Shown here: positions 1 through 5,822 of the stretch, piece after piece
How positions within the stretch are numbered: position 1 is the first letter of the stretch
How the letters are laid out: the number at the start of each line of letters is the position of its first letter
NCBI GenBank assembly: GCA_011620705.1
Contig: WOYR01000108.1
Coordinates: 1-6,653 of the forward strand
Source: Microbacteriaceae bacterium
GTDB taxonomy: Bacteria; Actinomycetota; Actinomycetes; Actinomycetales; Microbacteriaceae
Direction of reading: 5' to 3'
Length of the DNA stretch: 6,653 bases
Made by a program: the position numbers and the translations under genes
The notes under the pieces: model-generated
Databases searched by the model: none
Told to the model about the DNA's origin: nothing
The model's input: the letters and a program-made list of their open reading frames with translations, nothing else

Positions 1-1341
1 CTGCTGGCGGTGCCCTCCAACGTCACGATCGGGGCCCTCGGCTCGTACGGTCGACTGGCGCTGCTGTGGGGCCTCGTGCTGCTGGCGTGGTGGGTCCTGT
101 CGCGCCTCCAGTACCGCGAGGCGGAGACCGCACCCCTCGTGCAGCCGGTCCGTCATGCGTTCGGCTTCCTGCTCGTGATCGTCCTGGTGAGCTTCGCCGC
201 GGCGATGTTCCGTGGCCAGCCCGCCGATCAGATCAGTCCCGCCATCTCGGCCGTTGTGCGGGTGGGCTCCTGGGGAGGGGTGCTTCTGGTCGCGATCGAC
301 GGGGTACGCTCCCTCGACGAGATCAGGAAGCTCTCCCGGCGGCTGGCGATCGCCGGCGGCGTCCTGGCAGGTCTTGGCCTGCTGCAGTCCATCACGCGGC
401 AGACCTACCTCGACTTCTTCTCCCTGATCCCGGGACTGACTGACGTGAGCGAGGGGATCGGCGACCGGGGCGCGTTCGCACGAGCTACCGGCACGGCCAC
501 CCACCCGCTGGAGTTCGCGGTGTCGATCATCGGCCTCCTCCCCTTCGCCCTGGCAGCAGCCACGACCAGCGGCTTCCGCCGCGATGGGGCTCTCCGGCTG
601 CAGTGGTGGATCGCGCCGATCCTCATCATGGTGACCTCCCTGGTCGCCGTCTCGCGTTCCGCCATCATCGGGCTCGTGGTCGCCATCGTCGCGTCGATGA
701 CGTTCCTGCCTCGACGGTACCGCTGGGCCGTTCTGGGTTTCGGGGTGGCGTCACTGGCCACGATCACGGTGCTCGTGCCCGGGCTGTTCTCCACCTTGAT
801 CTATCTGTTCACGGGCGCGTCCAACGATTCCAGCACCCAGTCGAGGACGGACGCGCTCGCCCGCGTCCCGGAGTTCCTCTCGTCGTCGCCGATCTTCGGC
901 CTCGGATTCGGGACCTTCCTGCCGCGCTACTACATCTTCGACAATCAGTTCGTCCTGCTGCTCATCGAGCTCGGAGTCCTGGGCGTCGTCGCCTTCTCCG
1001 CGGTCGTGCTCACCGCGCTGTGGAGCACCCTGCGGGCGGCGCGGATCTCGCAACGCCCCGAGACCCGACGCTTCGCACTGATGCTCGCCGCATCCCTGGT
1101 GTCGATCGTCGTGCTCTTCGCGTTCTTCGACGCCATGTCGTTCCCGATCGCCGCCGGACTGTTCTTCCTGATCGTGGGCATGTGCGCGAGTATGCGGACG
1201 ATCGGGGAGGCGGATGCCGCGCTCGCCGCCTCCGGGCCGTTGCCCGTTCCGCGCGCGGGGCCGAAGCTCCGGCGCCGCAGGCCACGACTCCGTTGGTCCC
1301 GCGCGAGCCCGGTTCGAGGTGTTCCGACCGTCCGGCGCTAG
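1..1341 (+). CDS. O-antigen ligase/polymerase-like membrane protein (Wzy/WaaL type), 5' partial
   Basis: The reading frame is open from the first base (Leu-Leu-Ala-Val...) to TAG at 1339-1341, giving 446 visible residues, so the N-terminus lies off the left edge; the GTG at position 10 is probably internal. Most of the protein is hydrophobic, with roughly nine or ten membrane segments. The O-antigen ligase/polymerase signature is in the second half: an SRSAIIG segment inside a membrane helix (about 650-672), a large extracytoplasmic loop starting TQSRTDAL (about 838), a GLGFG turn (about 898) and DNQFVLLLIELG (about 940-975) leading into the last helices. Such proteins use undecaprenyl-linked glycans at the outer face of the membrane, either polymerising repeat units or transferring chains to an acceptor; sequence alone does not separate the two. 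The final 40 or so residues form a very basic, Arg-rich, probably cytoplasmic tail. Surrounding glycosyltransferases support a role in surface polysaccharide assembly. Confidence 0.86.
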   Translation: MLAVPSNVTIGALGSYGRLALLWGLVLLAWWVLSRLQYREAETAPLVQPVRHAFGFLLVIVLVSFAAAMFRGQPADQISPAISAVVRVGSWGGVLLVAIDGVRSLDEIRKLSRRLAIAGGVLAGLGLLQSITRQTYLDFFSLIPGLTDVSEGIGDRGAFARATGTATHPLEFAVSIIGLLPFALAAATTSGFRRDGALRLQWWIAPILIMVTSLVAVSRSAIIGLVVAIVASMTFLPRRYRWAVLGFGVASLATITVLVPGLFSTLIYLFTGASNDSSTQSRTDALARVPEFLSSSPIFGLGFGTFLPRYYIFDNQFVLLLIELGVLGVVAFSAVVLTALWSTLRAARISQRPETRRFALMLAASLVSIVVLFAFFDAMSFPIAAGLFFLIVGMCASMRTIGEADAALAASGPLPVPRAGPKLRRRRPRLRWSRASPVRGVPTVRR

Positions 1342-1355
1342 ACGGGACGACGGTC
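1326..1355. terminator. Possible bidirectional stem-loop over the convergent stop codons
   Basis: GACCGTC (1326-1332) and GACGGTC (1349-1355) are perfect 7-base inverted repeats separated by 16 bases. Their centre lies within one base of the centre of the shared CTAG that holds both stop codons of the convergent polymerase and GT4 genes. A stem-loop here could end transcription from both sides. There is no T-run on either strand, so a classical intrinsic terminator is not supported, and a 7-base match can arise by chance in GC-rich DNA. Confidence 0.28.
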
Positions 1356-2411
1356 CAGGCCCAGCCCGGAGAAGAAGCCGACGAGGTCCGTGCGAAGCCC
1401 CTCGAGTGTGTACCGGCCGAGGACCGCGCGTGACGCCGCGAGACCCGCCGTGGTGAGCGGCGCGGGATCGGCATCGTAGCTCGACGCCGCCTCCTCGATC
1501 GCCTCGGCGAACCCGAGTAGATCGCTCTCCGCGACGGGGTGCGAGTAGGCCGGATCGAAGAACTCCTGCGCTCCCTGACCGTGATATCCGATCACGTAGC
1601 ACCCGCAGGCCATCGCCTCTGCAGGCGGGAGACCGAAGCCCTCCCGTTCGTTGAACGCCAGGAAGATGGCGCTCTCGCGGAGGGTGTCCGCGACCTGCGT
1701 CTCGGACATGCCCTGGATCGGCACGAGTTCCCAATCCAGGCGCCCACGCAATGCGAGGATGCTGAGCAACTGGTGGCGCTCCTGCGCACGTCGGTTCGTG
1801 GCATACGCGATGCGGCGGCGCGGCGCTGCGCCGTCGCCCGGATGAAAGGTCTCCTCCTCCACGACCGAGCGCACGCGGCTCACCGCGGAATTGCCGAACG
1901 CATAGCGCAGCAGTTCCTGGCTGTTCTGCGAGACGGTCAGGATCGACATGCCCCCGCGTCGATCGATCGCTCTGGCATCCTCGACCGAGATCCCGTCGAA
2001 CGTGTAGTACGCGGCCTGGTTGAAGACGACGATGGTCGGCCCGGTCGGCCAGCCGGCGATCGCAGCGCCGTAGAACTCGGGGACCACGAGGATGTCGCGG
2101 GGGGTCACGACGACGTCGTGAGCGGCGAGAGTCCGGGTTTGATTCGCGAACCAGCCCGCGCGATATCCCGGCTTGTGGTGGACCACCGCGGCATCGAAGC
2201 CGGAGTCGTTCAGCAGGTCGACGTGGCGGTAGAGGACACGCACACCGCCCCGAGGACCTGCCGGGTCGGGCGAGAGGTAGAAGATGCGCCGCGGTGCGTC
2301 AGCATCCGCACTCCCGAATCGGATTCGCGGAGCCCGGCGGGCGCGCGCTGCTCGGGAGCTGCGGGCGGACCGGATGACACGTCGCACTCCAGCAATCGCT
2401 AGGTTCGTCAT
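1338..2411 (-). CDS. GT4-type (group 1) glycosyltransferase
   Basis: This 357-residue protein is a GT-B fold retaining glycosyltransferase by its C-terminal half. It carries the donor-binding motif EGFGLPPAEAMACG at residues 257-270, with the E-x7-E pair at Glu257 and Glu265, followed by YVIGYHGQGAQEF, which fits the sugar-phosphate binding region. The N-terminal domain starts near residue 41 (RRIFYLSPDPAGPRGGVRVL) with the usual beta strand and glycine-rich turn. It should transfer a sugar from a nucleotide donor to the growing lipid-linked glycan on the cytoplasmic side; the sugar cannot be read from sequence. The first 31 residues are odd: about ten arginines lie between residues 10 and 31, before the conserved fold. 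ATG at 2409-2411 has no clear Shine-Dalgarno sequence. The only other in-frame ATG or GTG before the fold is a GTG at residue 9, so most of the basic segment is retained either way. The gene is convergent with the polymerase (4-base overlap) and divergent from the deacetylase. Confidence 0.9.
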   Translation of the reverse strand: MTNLAIAGVRRVIRSARSSRAARARRAPRIRFGSADADAPRRIFYLSPDPAGPRGGVRVLYRHVDLLNDSGFDAAVVHHKPGYRAGWFANQTRTLAAHDVVVTPRDILVVPEFYGAAIAGWPTGPTIVVFNQAAYYTFDGISVEDARAIDRRGGMSILTVSQNSQELLRYAFGNSAVSRVRSVVEEETFHPGDGAAPRRRIAYATNRRAQERHQLLSILALRGRLDWELVPIQGMSETQVADTLRESAIFLAFNEREGFGLPPAEAMACGCYVIGYHGQGAQEFFDPAYSHPVAESDLLGFAEAIEEAASSYDADPAPLTTAGLAASRAVLGRYTLEGLRTDLVGFFSGLGLDRRPV

Positions 2412-2486
2412 AGGAGATTCCGTATCTGCCGGTGCGGTCGCCCAACACTACCAACGGCCGTTCGATGCGCCGGTGAGAGGGAAAGC
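2412..2486. promoter_or_regulatory. Divergent intergenic region between GT4 and PIG-L genes
   Basis: These 75 bases must hold the promoters or leaders for both outward-facing genes. On the minus strand TAGTGT (2450 down to 2445) fits a loose TANNNT -10 pattern and would give a leader of about 27 bases for the GT4 gene, but no -35 match is visible. On the plus strand I see no convincing -10. GCCGGTG occurs twice as a direct repeat (2428-2434 and 2469-2475), and CCAAC repeats at a 9-base period (2442-2446, 2451-2455). These are weak signals that could be chance. Confidence 0.3.
2476..2481 (+). promoter_or_regulatory. Ribosome-binding site of the PIG-L deacetylase gene
   Basis: AGAGGG lies five bases before ATG at 2487. 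It matches most of the anti-Shine-Dalgarno complement and fixes the start of the deacetylase. The same AGAGGG-N5-ATG arrangement occurs before the rhamnosyltransferase-like gene on the other strand. Confidence 0.7.
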
Positions 2487-3275
2487 ATGTCGCTCGTCAC
2501 CCGGTTCCGAGGTGCGGCGAAGGCCGCCATCGTCGGCAGGGCGCGCGATATCACCGACGCCTCCGCATCCCGCACCGCGCTCGTGCTCGCCCCGCATCCC
2601 GACGACGAGACCCTCGGATGCGGCGGCGTGATCCTCCGCAAACGCGCGGCCGGGACAGCGGTCACGATCGTGATGGTGACCGACGGCCGCCACTCGCATC
2701 GCAGCGCGGTCATCAGCCCTGACGCGCTCGCCGCGCGCCGGCGGGAGGAGCTGCGGGAAGCAGCCCGCCGCCTGCACGTCGAGCCGGACGCCATCCGCTG
2801 GATCGGCATCGAGGACGGCACGGTCGCCGCCGACGAGGATCGGCTGGTAGCGGTCGTCGAGCAGCTGCTGGCCGAGTTGTCACCGGACGAGCTGTACGCG
2901 ACGAGCGCCGACGAACCCCATCCGGATCATGCCGCGGTCGGGCGAGCCGCACGTCGCGCGGCCGTCTCGGTCCCCGGGCTCGCCGTTCTCGAGTACCCGA
3001 TCTGGCTGTGGGGGGCCTGGCCGCTCCGACCGGGGCACCGGATCGGGTCGCTGTGGGGGGCGGCGCAGCGCGTGCTCGGTCGCAGCGCTGTCGTGGTGCG
3101 CACGGACGGCTACCTGAACGAGAAACTCCATGCGCTCGAGGCGCACCGGAGCCAGTTGACGCGGCCAATGGAGGTGCTGCCCGGCGAGGAGTGGGTGGTC
3201 CTTCCTGAGCCTGTCCTGAAGGCGGCGGGTGCCCCCGCCGAAGTGTTCTTCCCGGGTCAGCCCCGACGACGCTGA
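2487..3275 (+). CDS. PIG-L/LmbE-family zinc-dependent N-deacetylase
   Basis: The 262-residue protein has the two zinc-binding motifs of the PIG-L (LmbE-like) family: HPDDE at residues 37-41 (two metal ligands and the catalytic Asp region) and HPDH at 145-148 (third ligand). It also has the family's TDG turn (65-67) and the C-terminal KLHALEAHRSQ segment (213-223), whose His and Gln are typical. Length is normal for the family. Known members deacetylate N-acetylglucosamine in GPI precursors, mycothiol intermediates (MshB) or glycopeptide antibiotics. Here, inside a glycosyltransferase cluster, the likely substrate is an N-acetylated sugar in a lipid-linked intermediate or polymer, producing a free amine. 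There is no signal peptide or membrane segment, so it should act in the cytoplasm. ATG at 2487 is preceded by a good ribosome-binding site. The 3' end overlaps the convergent neighbour by 19 bases. MshB itself is less likely, because the full motif set and context point to surface glycan work. Confidence 0.93.
   Translation: MSLVTRFRGAAKAAIVGRARDITDASASRTALVLAPHPDDETLGCGGVILRKRAAGTAVTIVMVTDGRHSHRSAVISPDALAARRREELREAARRLHVEPDAIRWIGIEDGTVAADEDRLVAVVEQLLAELSPDELYATSADEPHPDHAAVGRAARRAAVSVPGLAVLEYPIWLWGAWPLRPGHRIGSLWGAAQRVLGRSAVVVRTDGYLNEKLHALEAHRSQLTRPMEVLPGEEWVVLPEPVLKAAGAPAEVFFPGQPRRR
3257..3275. other. Convergent gene overlap with inverted repeat at both stop codons
   Basis: The deacetylase stop TGA (3273-3275) and the minus-strand stop of the rhamnosyltransferase-like gene (TCA, 3257-3259) sit inside a 5-base inverted repeat: TCAGC at 3257-3261 and GCTGA at 3271-3275, with a 9-base loop. 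The overlap itself is certain. A role as a terminator is weakly supported, as the stem is short and there is no T-run. Confidence 0.35.
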
Positions 3276-4174
3276 ATCGCCTCCTTCACGCGGTCCAGGC
3301 CGCTCCTCCCGATCGTCGCGAGCAGGAGGTTCTTGCCGACTCGCCGCACCGTCTCGCGGGACTCGCGGAGCGGGATGCGGATCAGCCGGTCGCGGAGGAT
3401 CGAACCCCGCGACGGAGAGGCCGCGCCGACCAGCTGGTCGGGGAAGTCGCGGCTGTACTTCGTTGGATCGACGAGCTTGCCTCGCACCCGGTTGCTGACG
3501 TTGCGCCCGTGCACCACCTGCAGCCACCCGGGTCGACCGCCCTCCGTTCGCACCGGCATGTACTGATGCAAGCGGTTGTGCCAGTCCCTCCAGACCGACT
3601 TCGCGCCGTCCCACGGTTCGGCCACGCTCACGAAGGCGTTCTGCGGGTCGTGCCGAAGAAATGCGGAGGTGCCGGAGAGGATGATGCCGTTCTCGAGGTA
3701 GAGGGCCGTCGCCCGTCCCCGGACGGCGAGCCGCTGGATCCGCTCGGCGAAGTCGGCCGCCACCGCGTCGTCGTTGTCGAGCGTCGTGGTCAGCAGCACA
3801 TCCCCTTGAGCGCCCGTCACCCGTCGAGCCTGCTCGATGACCTCCTCGTTGGTGAACTGCTCGCCGTACACCGGGGAGAAGGCCCCCCGCTCGACGAGTG
3901 GCGCGAGCCGATCGATCAGCCAGCCGGGGCTCTGCTCATCGAAGAAGATCAGCCAGCTGAACGAATCCGGCGCGGACTGCTGACGCAGCGAGGGCACCGT
4001 GAACTGCTCGAACAGCTCGACGCGGTCCTGCAACCAGCCGTCCTGAGCGCGGATCAGGCTCTCCGGACCGACCGAGGGCAGGTTGAACCGCGTGAGGAAG
4101 ACGTGATCGATGGTGAGGCCGTCGACCGAGGCGCGCGGGCGCTGGGTCTCCGATGAGGCCTCCGAGCCCACCAT
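3257..4174 (-). CDS. Putative rhamnosyltransferase-family glycosyltransferase (PF11316-like)
   Basis: The 305-residue protein resembles the putative rhamnosyl transferase family (PF11316, formerly DUF3118). Features are an early strand IDHVFLTRFN (22-31), LFEQFTVPSLRQQ (54-66), the strand FSWLIFFDEQSPGWL (72-86), a DNDD metal/nucleotide motif at 133-136 following TTTL, and WLQVVHGRNVSN (217-228) with the conserved His and Asn residues. The fold is probably GT-A, acting on a nucleotide sugar in the cytoplasm; the rhamnose label comes from the family name and is not proven by sequence. Start choice: the frame also opens one codon upstream with GTG (4175-4177), but AGAGGGG at 4180-4186 is only two bases from that GTG and five from ATG at 4172-4174, so ATG is preferred. 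The C-terminus (residues 259-305) is basic and may lie along the membrane. It lies 71 bases downstream of the same-strand GT2 gene and has its own candidate promoter. Confidence 0.84.
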   Translation of the reverse strand: MVGSEASSETQRPRASVDGLTIDHVFLTRFNLPSVGPESLIRAQDGWLQDRVELFEQFTVPSLRQQSAPDSFSWLIFFDEQSPGWLIDRLAPLVERGAFSPVYGEQFTNEEVIEQARRVTGAQGDVLLTTTLDNDDAVAADFAERIQRLAVRGRATALYLENGIILSGTSAFLRHDPQNAFVSVAEPWDGAKSVWRDWHNRLHQYMPVRTEGGRPGWLQVVHGRNVSNRVRGKLVDPTKYSRDFPDQLVGAASPSRGSILRDRLIRIPLRESRETVRRVGKNLLLATIGRSGLDRVKEAIQRRRG

Positions 4175-4179
4175 CACAA

Positions 4180-4186
4180 CCCCTCT
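4180..4186 (-). promoter_or_regulatory. Ribosome-binding site of the rhamnosyltransferase-like gene
   Basis: Read on the minus strand, AGAGGGG lies five bases before ATG at 4174 and two bases before the alternative GTG at 4177. The spacing decides in favour of the ATG. Confidence 0.65.
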
Positions 4187-4188
4187 GA

Positions 4189-4200
4189 CGTCGCGCGACG
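4189..4200. repeat. 12-base perfect palindrome in the leader of the rhamnosyltransferase-like gene
   Basis: CGTCGCGCGACG is fully self-complementary. It lies between the candidate -10 box (4216-4221) and the ribosome-binding site (4180-4186), where a dimeric DNA-binding protein or an RNA fold could affect expression. CG-rich palindromes also arise by chance in such DNA, and no second copy is seen in the window. Confidence 0.4.
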
Positions 4201-4215
4201 GACCGATCCGAGGTC

Positions 4216-4221
4216 AGTATA
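4216..4221 (-). promoter_or_regulatory. Candidate -10 promoter element for the rhamnosyltransferase-like gene
   Basis: On the minus strand TATACT (4221 down to 4216) matches five of six bases of the TATAAT consensus and stands out in GC-rich DNA. The transcript would start near 4209 and leave a leader of about 35 bases. No good -35 is present; the best is TGGATG (4245-4240) at 18-base spacing, with three matches. CCGAG (4208-4212) and CTCGG (4232-4236) form a short inverted repeat around the box. Confidence 0.42.
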
Positions 4222-4245
4222 TTCGGCAGCGCTCGGGGGCATCCA

Positions 4246-5097
4246 TCATCCTGTTCGGGTGGAGTCGTCGCGATTCCACCCCTGCGACTCCCAGTCGCCC
4301 CGCACCCGCCGGGCGCGACGACGGGCAATGATCCGAGCTGCGAAATAGGGGATGGCGGGAAGCCAGAGTGCGGGCCGCGCCGCGATCCGCCGGAGCAGCT
4401 GCGAGCTGCTCCCCGAGCCCGGATCACCCGGCAACTCGGGATGCTCGGCAGCGAGCTGGTCGTTCCCGGCGTAGATGCGCGCCTGTCTGCGGATGAAGGC
4501 GCGGAGAGTGCGCGGAGCCCGGATGGTGAACGTGTGCCCTTCCAGTGAGATGCGCTCATGGGGTGCGAAGAGCCGCAGCGCGTAGCCGTCGTCAGCGATC
4601 ACCGCCGGGAATGCCTCGAACCGCCCGCGCCCCGCCGCCGACACGACGTAGACGCCGGAGCCGACCATGTTCGCCGTGCGGTAGTCGGTGAGCGCCCACA
4701 CCCCGTACTGCCAGCGGACCCAGATGCTGGCGCCGGTGACATCGACGACCAGTCGAGGTGCGCCGATCGATGGCGGGTCGGTCAGCGCATCCGCCACGGC
4801 GAGGAGGCCCTGGCCTGTGACCAGCACGTCGGCGTCGAGGTAGACCCGGGGGAAGGCGGCCGCCGCTGCGTCTCCCGCGTTCAGGGCGTCGATCTTGGAT
4901 GCCGTCTCCACCTCGACGACGTGCACGCGCGGCGAGACCGACCGGGCGACGGCCGCGGTGTCATCCGTGCAGCCGTTCGCGGCGACCACCAGCTCGAGTC
5001 GCCCATCGGGATCGGTGTCCAGCAGCCGGCGCAGGATGCCCCCGATCACGGTCGCCTCGTTGTGAGCCGGGATGACGACGCTCACGGCACCTGGCAT
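4246..5097 (-). CDS. GT2-family glycosyltransferase
   Basis: This 283-residue protein has the full GT-A, family 2 pattern: N-terminal SVVIPAHNEATVIGG (6-20), the nucleotide-binding NGCTDDT (41-47), KIDALNAG (68-75), the metal-binding DAD at 88-90 (VYLDADV), GSGVYVVS (146-153), and ADDGYALR (168-175) supplying the probable catalytic acid. RRQARIYAGN (203-212) occupies the place of the acceptor-side Q/RxxRW-like motif. A moderately hydrophobic stretch at 242-258 followed by an Arg-rich segment may bind the membrane; it is short for a spanning helix. The enzyme should add a sugar, by inversion, to a lipid-linked or polymeric acceptor in the cytoplasm, with unknown sugar specificity. The ATG at 5095-5097 is preceded by GGTGA at six-base spacing. 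It is the first gene of a minus-strand pair with the rhamnosyltransferase-like gene and is divergent from the acyltransferase. Confidence 0.9.
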   Translation of the reverse strand: MPGAVSVVIPAHNEATVIGGILRRLLDTDPDGRLELVVAANGCTDDTAAVARSVSPRVHVVEVETASKIDALNAGDAAAAAFPRVYLDADVLVTGQGLLAVADALTDPPSIGAPRLVVDVTGASIWVRWQYGVWALTDYRTANMVGSGVYVVSAAGRGRFEAFPAVIADDGYALRLFAPHERISLEGHTFTIRAPRTLRAFIRRQARIYAGNDQLAAEHPELPGDPGSGSSSQLLRRIAARPALWLPAIPYFAARIIARRRARRVRGDWESQGWNRDDSTRTG

Positions 5098-5130
5098 GTG
5101 CTGTCACCGCTCTCCGTCGGCGCCTCTGGC

Positions 5131-5162
5131 TCGACCGGGCATCAGTGTAGCCCGCTGGTCGA
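5131..5162. promoter_or_regulatory. Interrupted inverted repeat in the divergent promoter region, enclosing a candidate -10 box
   Basis: In the 107-base gap (5098-5204) between the divergent GT2 and acyltransferase genes, TCGACC-GGGC (5131-5140) pairs with GCCC (5150-5153) and GGTCGA (5157-5162). This gives ten paired positions with a 3-base bulge and a 9-base loop. On the minus strand the loop contains TACACT (5149 down to 5144), four of six matches to a -10 consensus, with about 40 bases of leader to the GT2 start. The arrangement could be an operator placed over the GT2 promoter or a leader hairpin. No regulator gene lies in the window. Confidence 0.38.
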
Positions 5163-5192
5163 ACCGCCATCCGCGCTCGCGAGGCGAGGCAC

Positions 5193-5198
5193 TACCCT
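5193..5198 (+). promoter_or_regulatory. Candidate -10 element for leaderless transcription of the acyltransferase gene
   Basis: TACCCT fits the actinobacterial TANNNT -10 pattern and ends exactly six bases before ATG at 5205, so transcription could begin at the A of the start codon. The same upstream bases show no Shine-Dalgarno sequence at normal spacing, which agrees with a leaderless message. There is no clear -35. This is inference from spacing only. Confidence 0.38.
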
Positions 5199-5204
5199 CG
5201 AAGC

Positions 5205-5822
5205 ATGTCCAGCCCGGAAGCGCCGCCAGGACCTGCAGACGCCTCGACGCCGGCCCGTCGCACCCACGGCGGGGAGACTGCCGGCGAGCGCGCCGGGGGG
5301 GTCGCTCGCTCGCTCCTCGACCCGCGCACGTGGGTGCATATGCTGCGTCTGGCACACCTCGCGTCCTACTCGCATGTGCGGGAGCTCCGCCGCATCCACC
5401 TGGGGGCGGGAGTGAGGATCGCGCCGAATGCGACCTTCCGCAACGGCGAGCGGATCGCGATCGGCAAGCACTCCCACATCGGCGAGCACGACATGATCTG
5501 GGCGGGAAACTCGCACGGTCGCATCACCCTCGGCGACTACTGTCTGCTGGCGCCGAACGTCACGATCACGGCGTCCAACTACGCAGTCGTCCAGGGGACG
5601 CCGGTCATGCACCAGCCGAAGGAAGAACGTGACGTCGTCCTCGGCGACGATGTCTGGTTGGGGGCGAACGTCATCGTGCTGCCCGGGGTCACCATCGGCG
5701 ACGGCGCCGTGGTCGCCGCGGGAGCTGTCGTGACCAAGGACCTGCCGCCGCAATGCATCGCCGCCGGGGTGCCCGCGAAGGTGATCGGGATGCGGCCCCT
5801 GCCGGACGGCGCAGACCGATGA
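5205..5822 (+). CDS. Hexapeptide-repeat (left-handed beta-helix) acyltransferase
   Basis: The 205-residue protein carries the hexapeptide repeats of the maltose O-acetyltransferase/CatB-like group: IAPNATF (72-78), ITLGDYCLLAPNVTI (107-121), VVLGDDVWLGANVIVLPGV (144-162), TIGDGAVVAAGAVVTKD (163-179), then the closing IAAGVPAKVIGM (185-196). Such proteins form trimers that use acetyl-CoA or another acyl-CoA to O- or N-acylate sugars, in the cytoplasm. The likely target is a sugar of the glycan made by the neighbours. Where many relatives have a catalytic His after Asn in the TxxNH segment, this protein reads ASNYAV (123-128), with Tyr126. Residues 1-36 are Pro/Ala/Gly-rich and probably disordered; the conserved part begins near residue 40. 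ATG at 5205 has no Shine-Dalgarno sequence; GTG 5334 or ATG 5340 are possible later starts. The stop TGA overlaps the next start as ATGA. Confidence 0.88.
   Translation: MSSPEAPPGPADASTPARRTHGGETAGERAGGVARSLLDPRTWVHMLRLAHLASYSHVRELRRIHLGAGVRIAPNATFRNGERIAIGKHSHIGEHDMIWAGNSHGRITLGDYCLLAPNVTITASNYAVVQGTPVMHQPKEERDVVLGDDVWLGANVIVLPGVTIGDGAVVAAGAVVTKDLPPQCIAAGVPAKVIGMRPLPDGADR
5295..5313 (+). repeat. Simple-sequence tract: seven G followed by three TCGC units
   Basis: A run of seven G (5295-5301) is followed directly by TCGC repeated three times (5302-5313), coding for residues 31-36 of the acyltransferase. Both are slippage-prone repeat types near the 5' end of a surface-modification gene. The reading frame is intact in this copy. 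Confidence 0.6.

Noticed and set aside
751..1734. A 327-codon open frame on the minus strand spanning two genes
   Set aside because: It runs across the 3' ends of both the polymerase and the GT4 gene, which have clear family motifs. Its product is low-complexity, Arg/Gly/Asp/Glu-rich sequence typical of GC-rich shadow frames.
2315..2327. Near-palindrome CGAATC-G-GATTCG
   Set aside because: It is inside the coding sequence for the Arg-rich GT4 leader, has no second copy and no promoter context. It is probably chance.
1539..2402. A 287-codon open frame on the plus strand
   Set aside because: It lies fully opposite the GT4 gene, whose EGFGLPPAEAMACG motif is unambiguous. The product has no recognisable motif.
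3509..4156. A 215-codon plus-strand open frame
   Set aside because: It is antisense to the rhamnosyltransferase-like gene and shows composition expected of a complementary reading of GC-rich codons.
4558..5415. A 285-codon plus-strand open frame
   Set aside because: It is antisense to the GT2 gene, crosses the divergent promoter region and runs into the acyltransferase in another frame. It has no conserved motifs.
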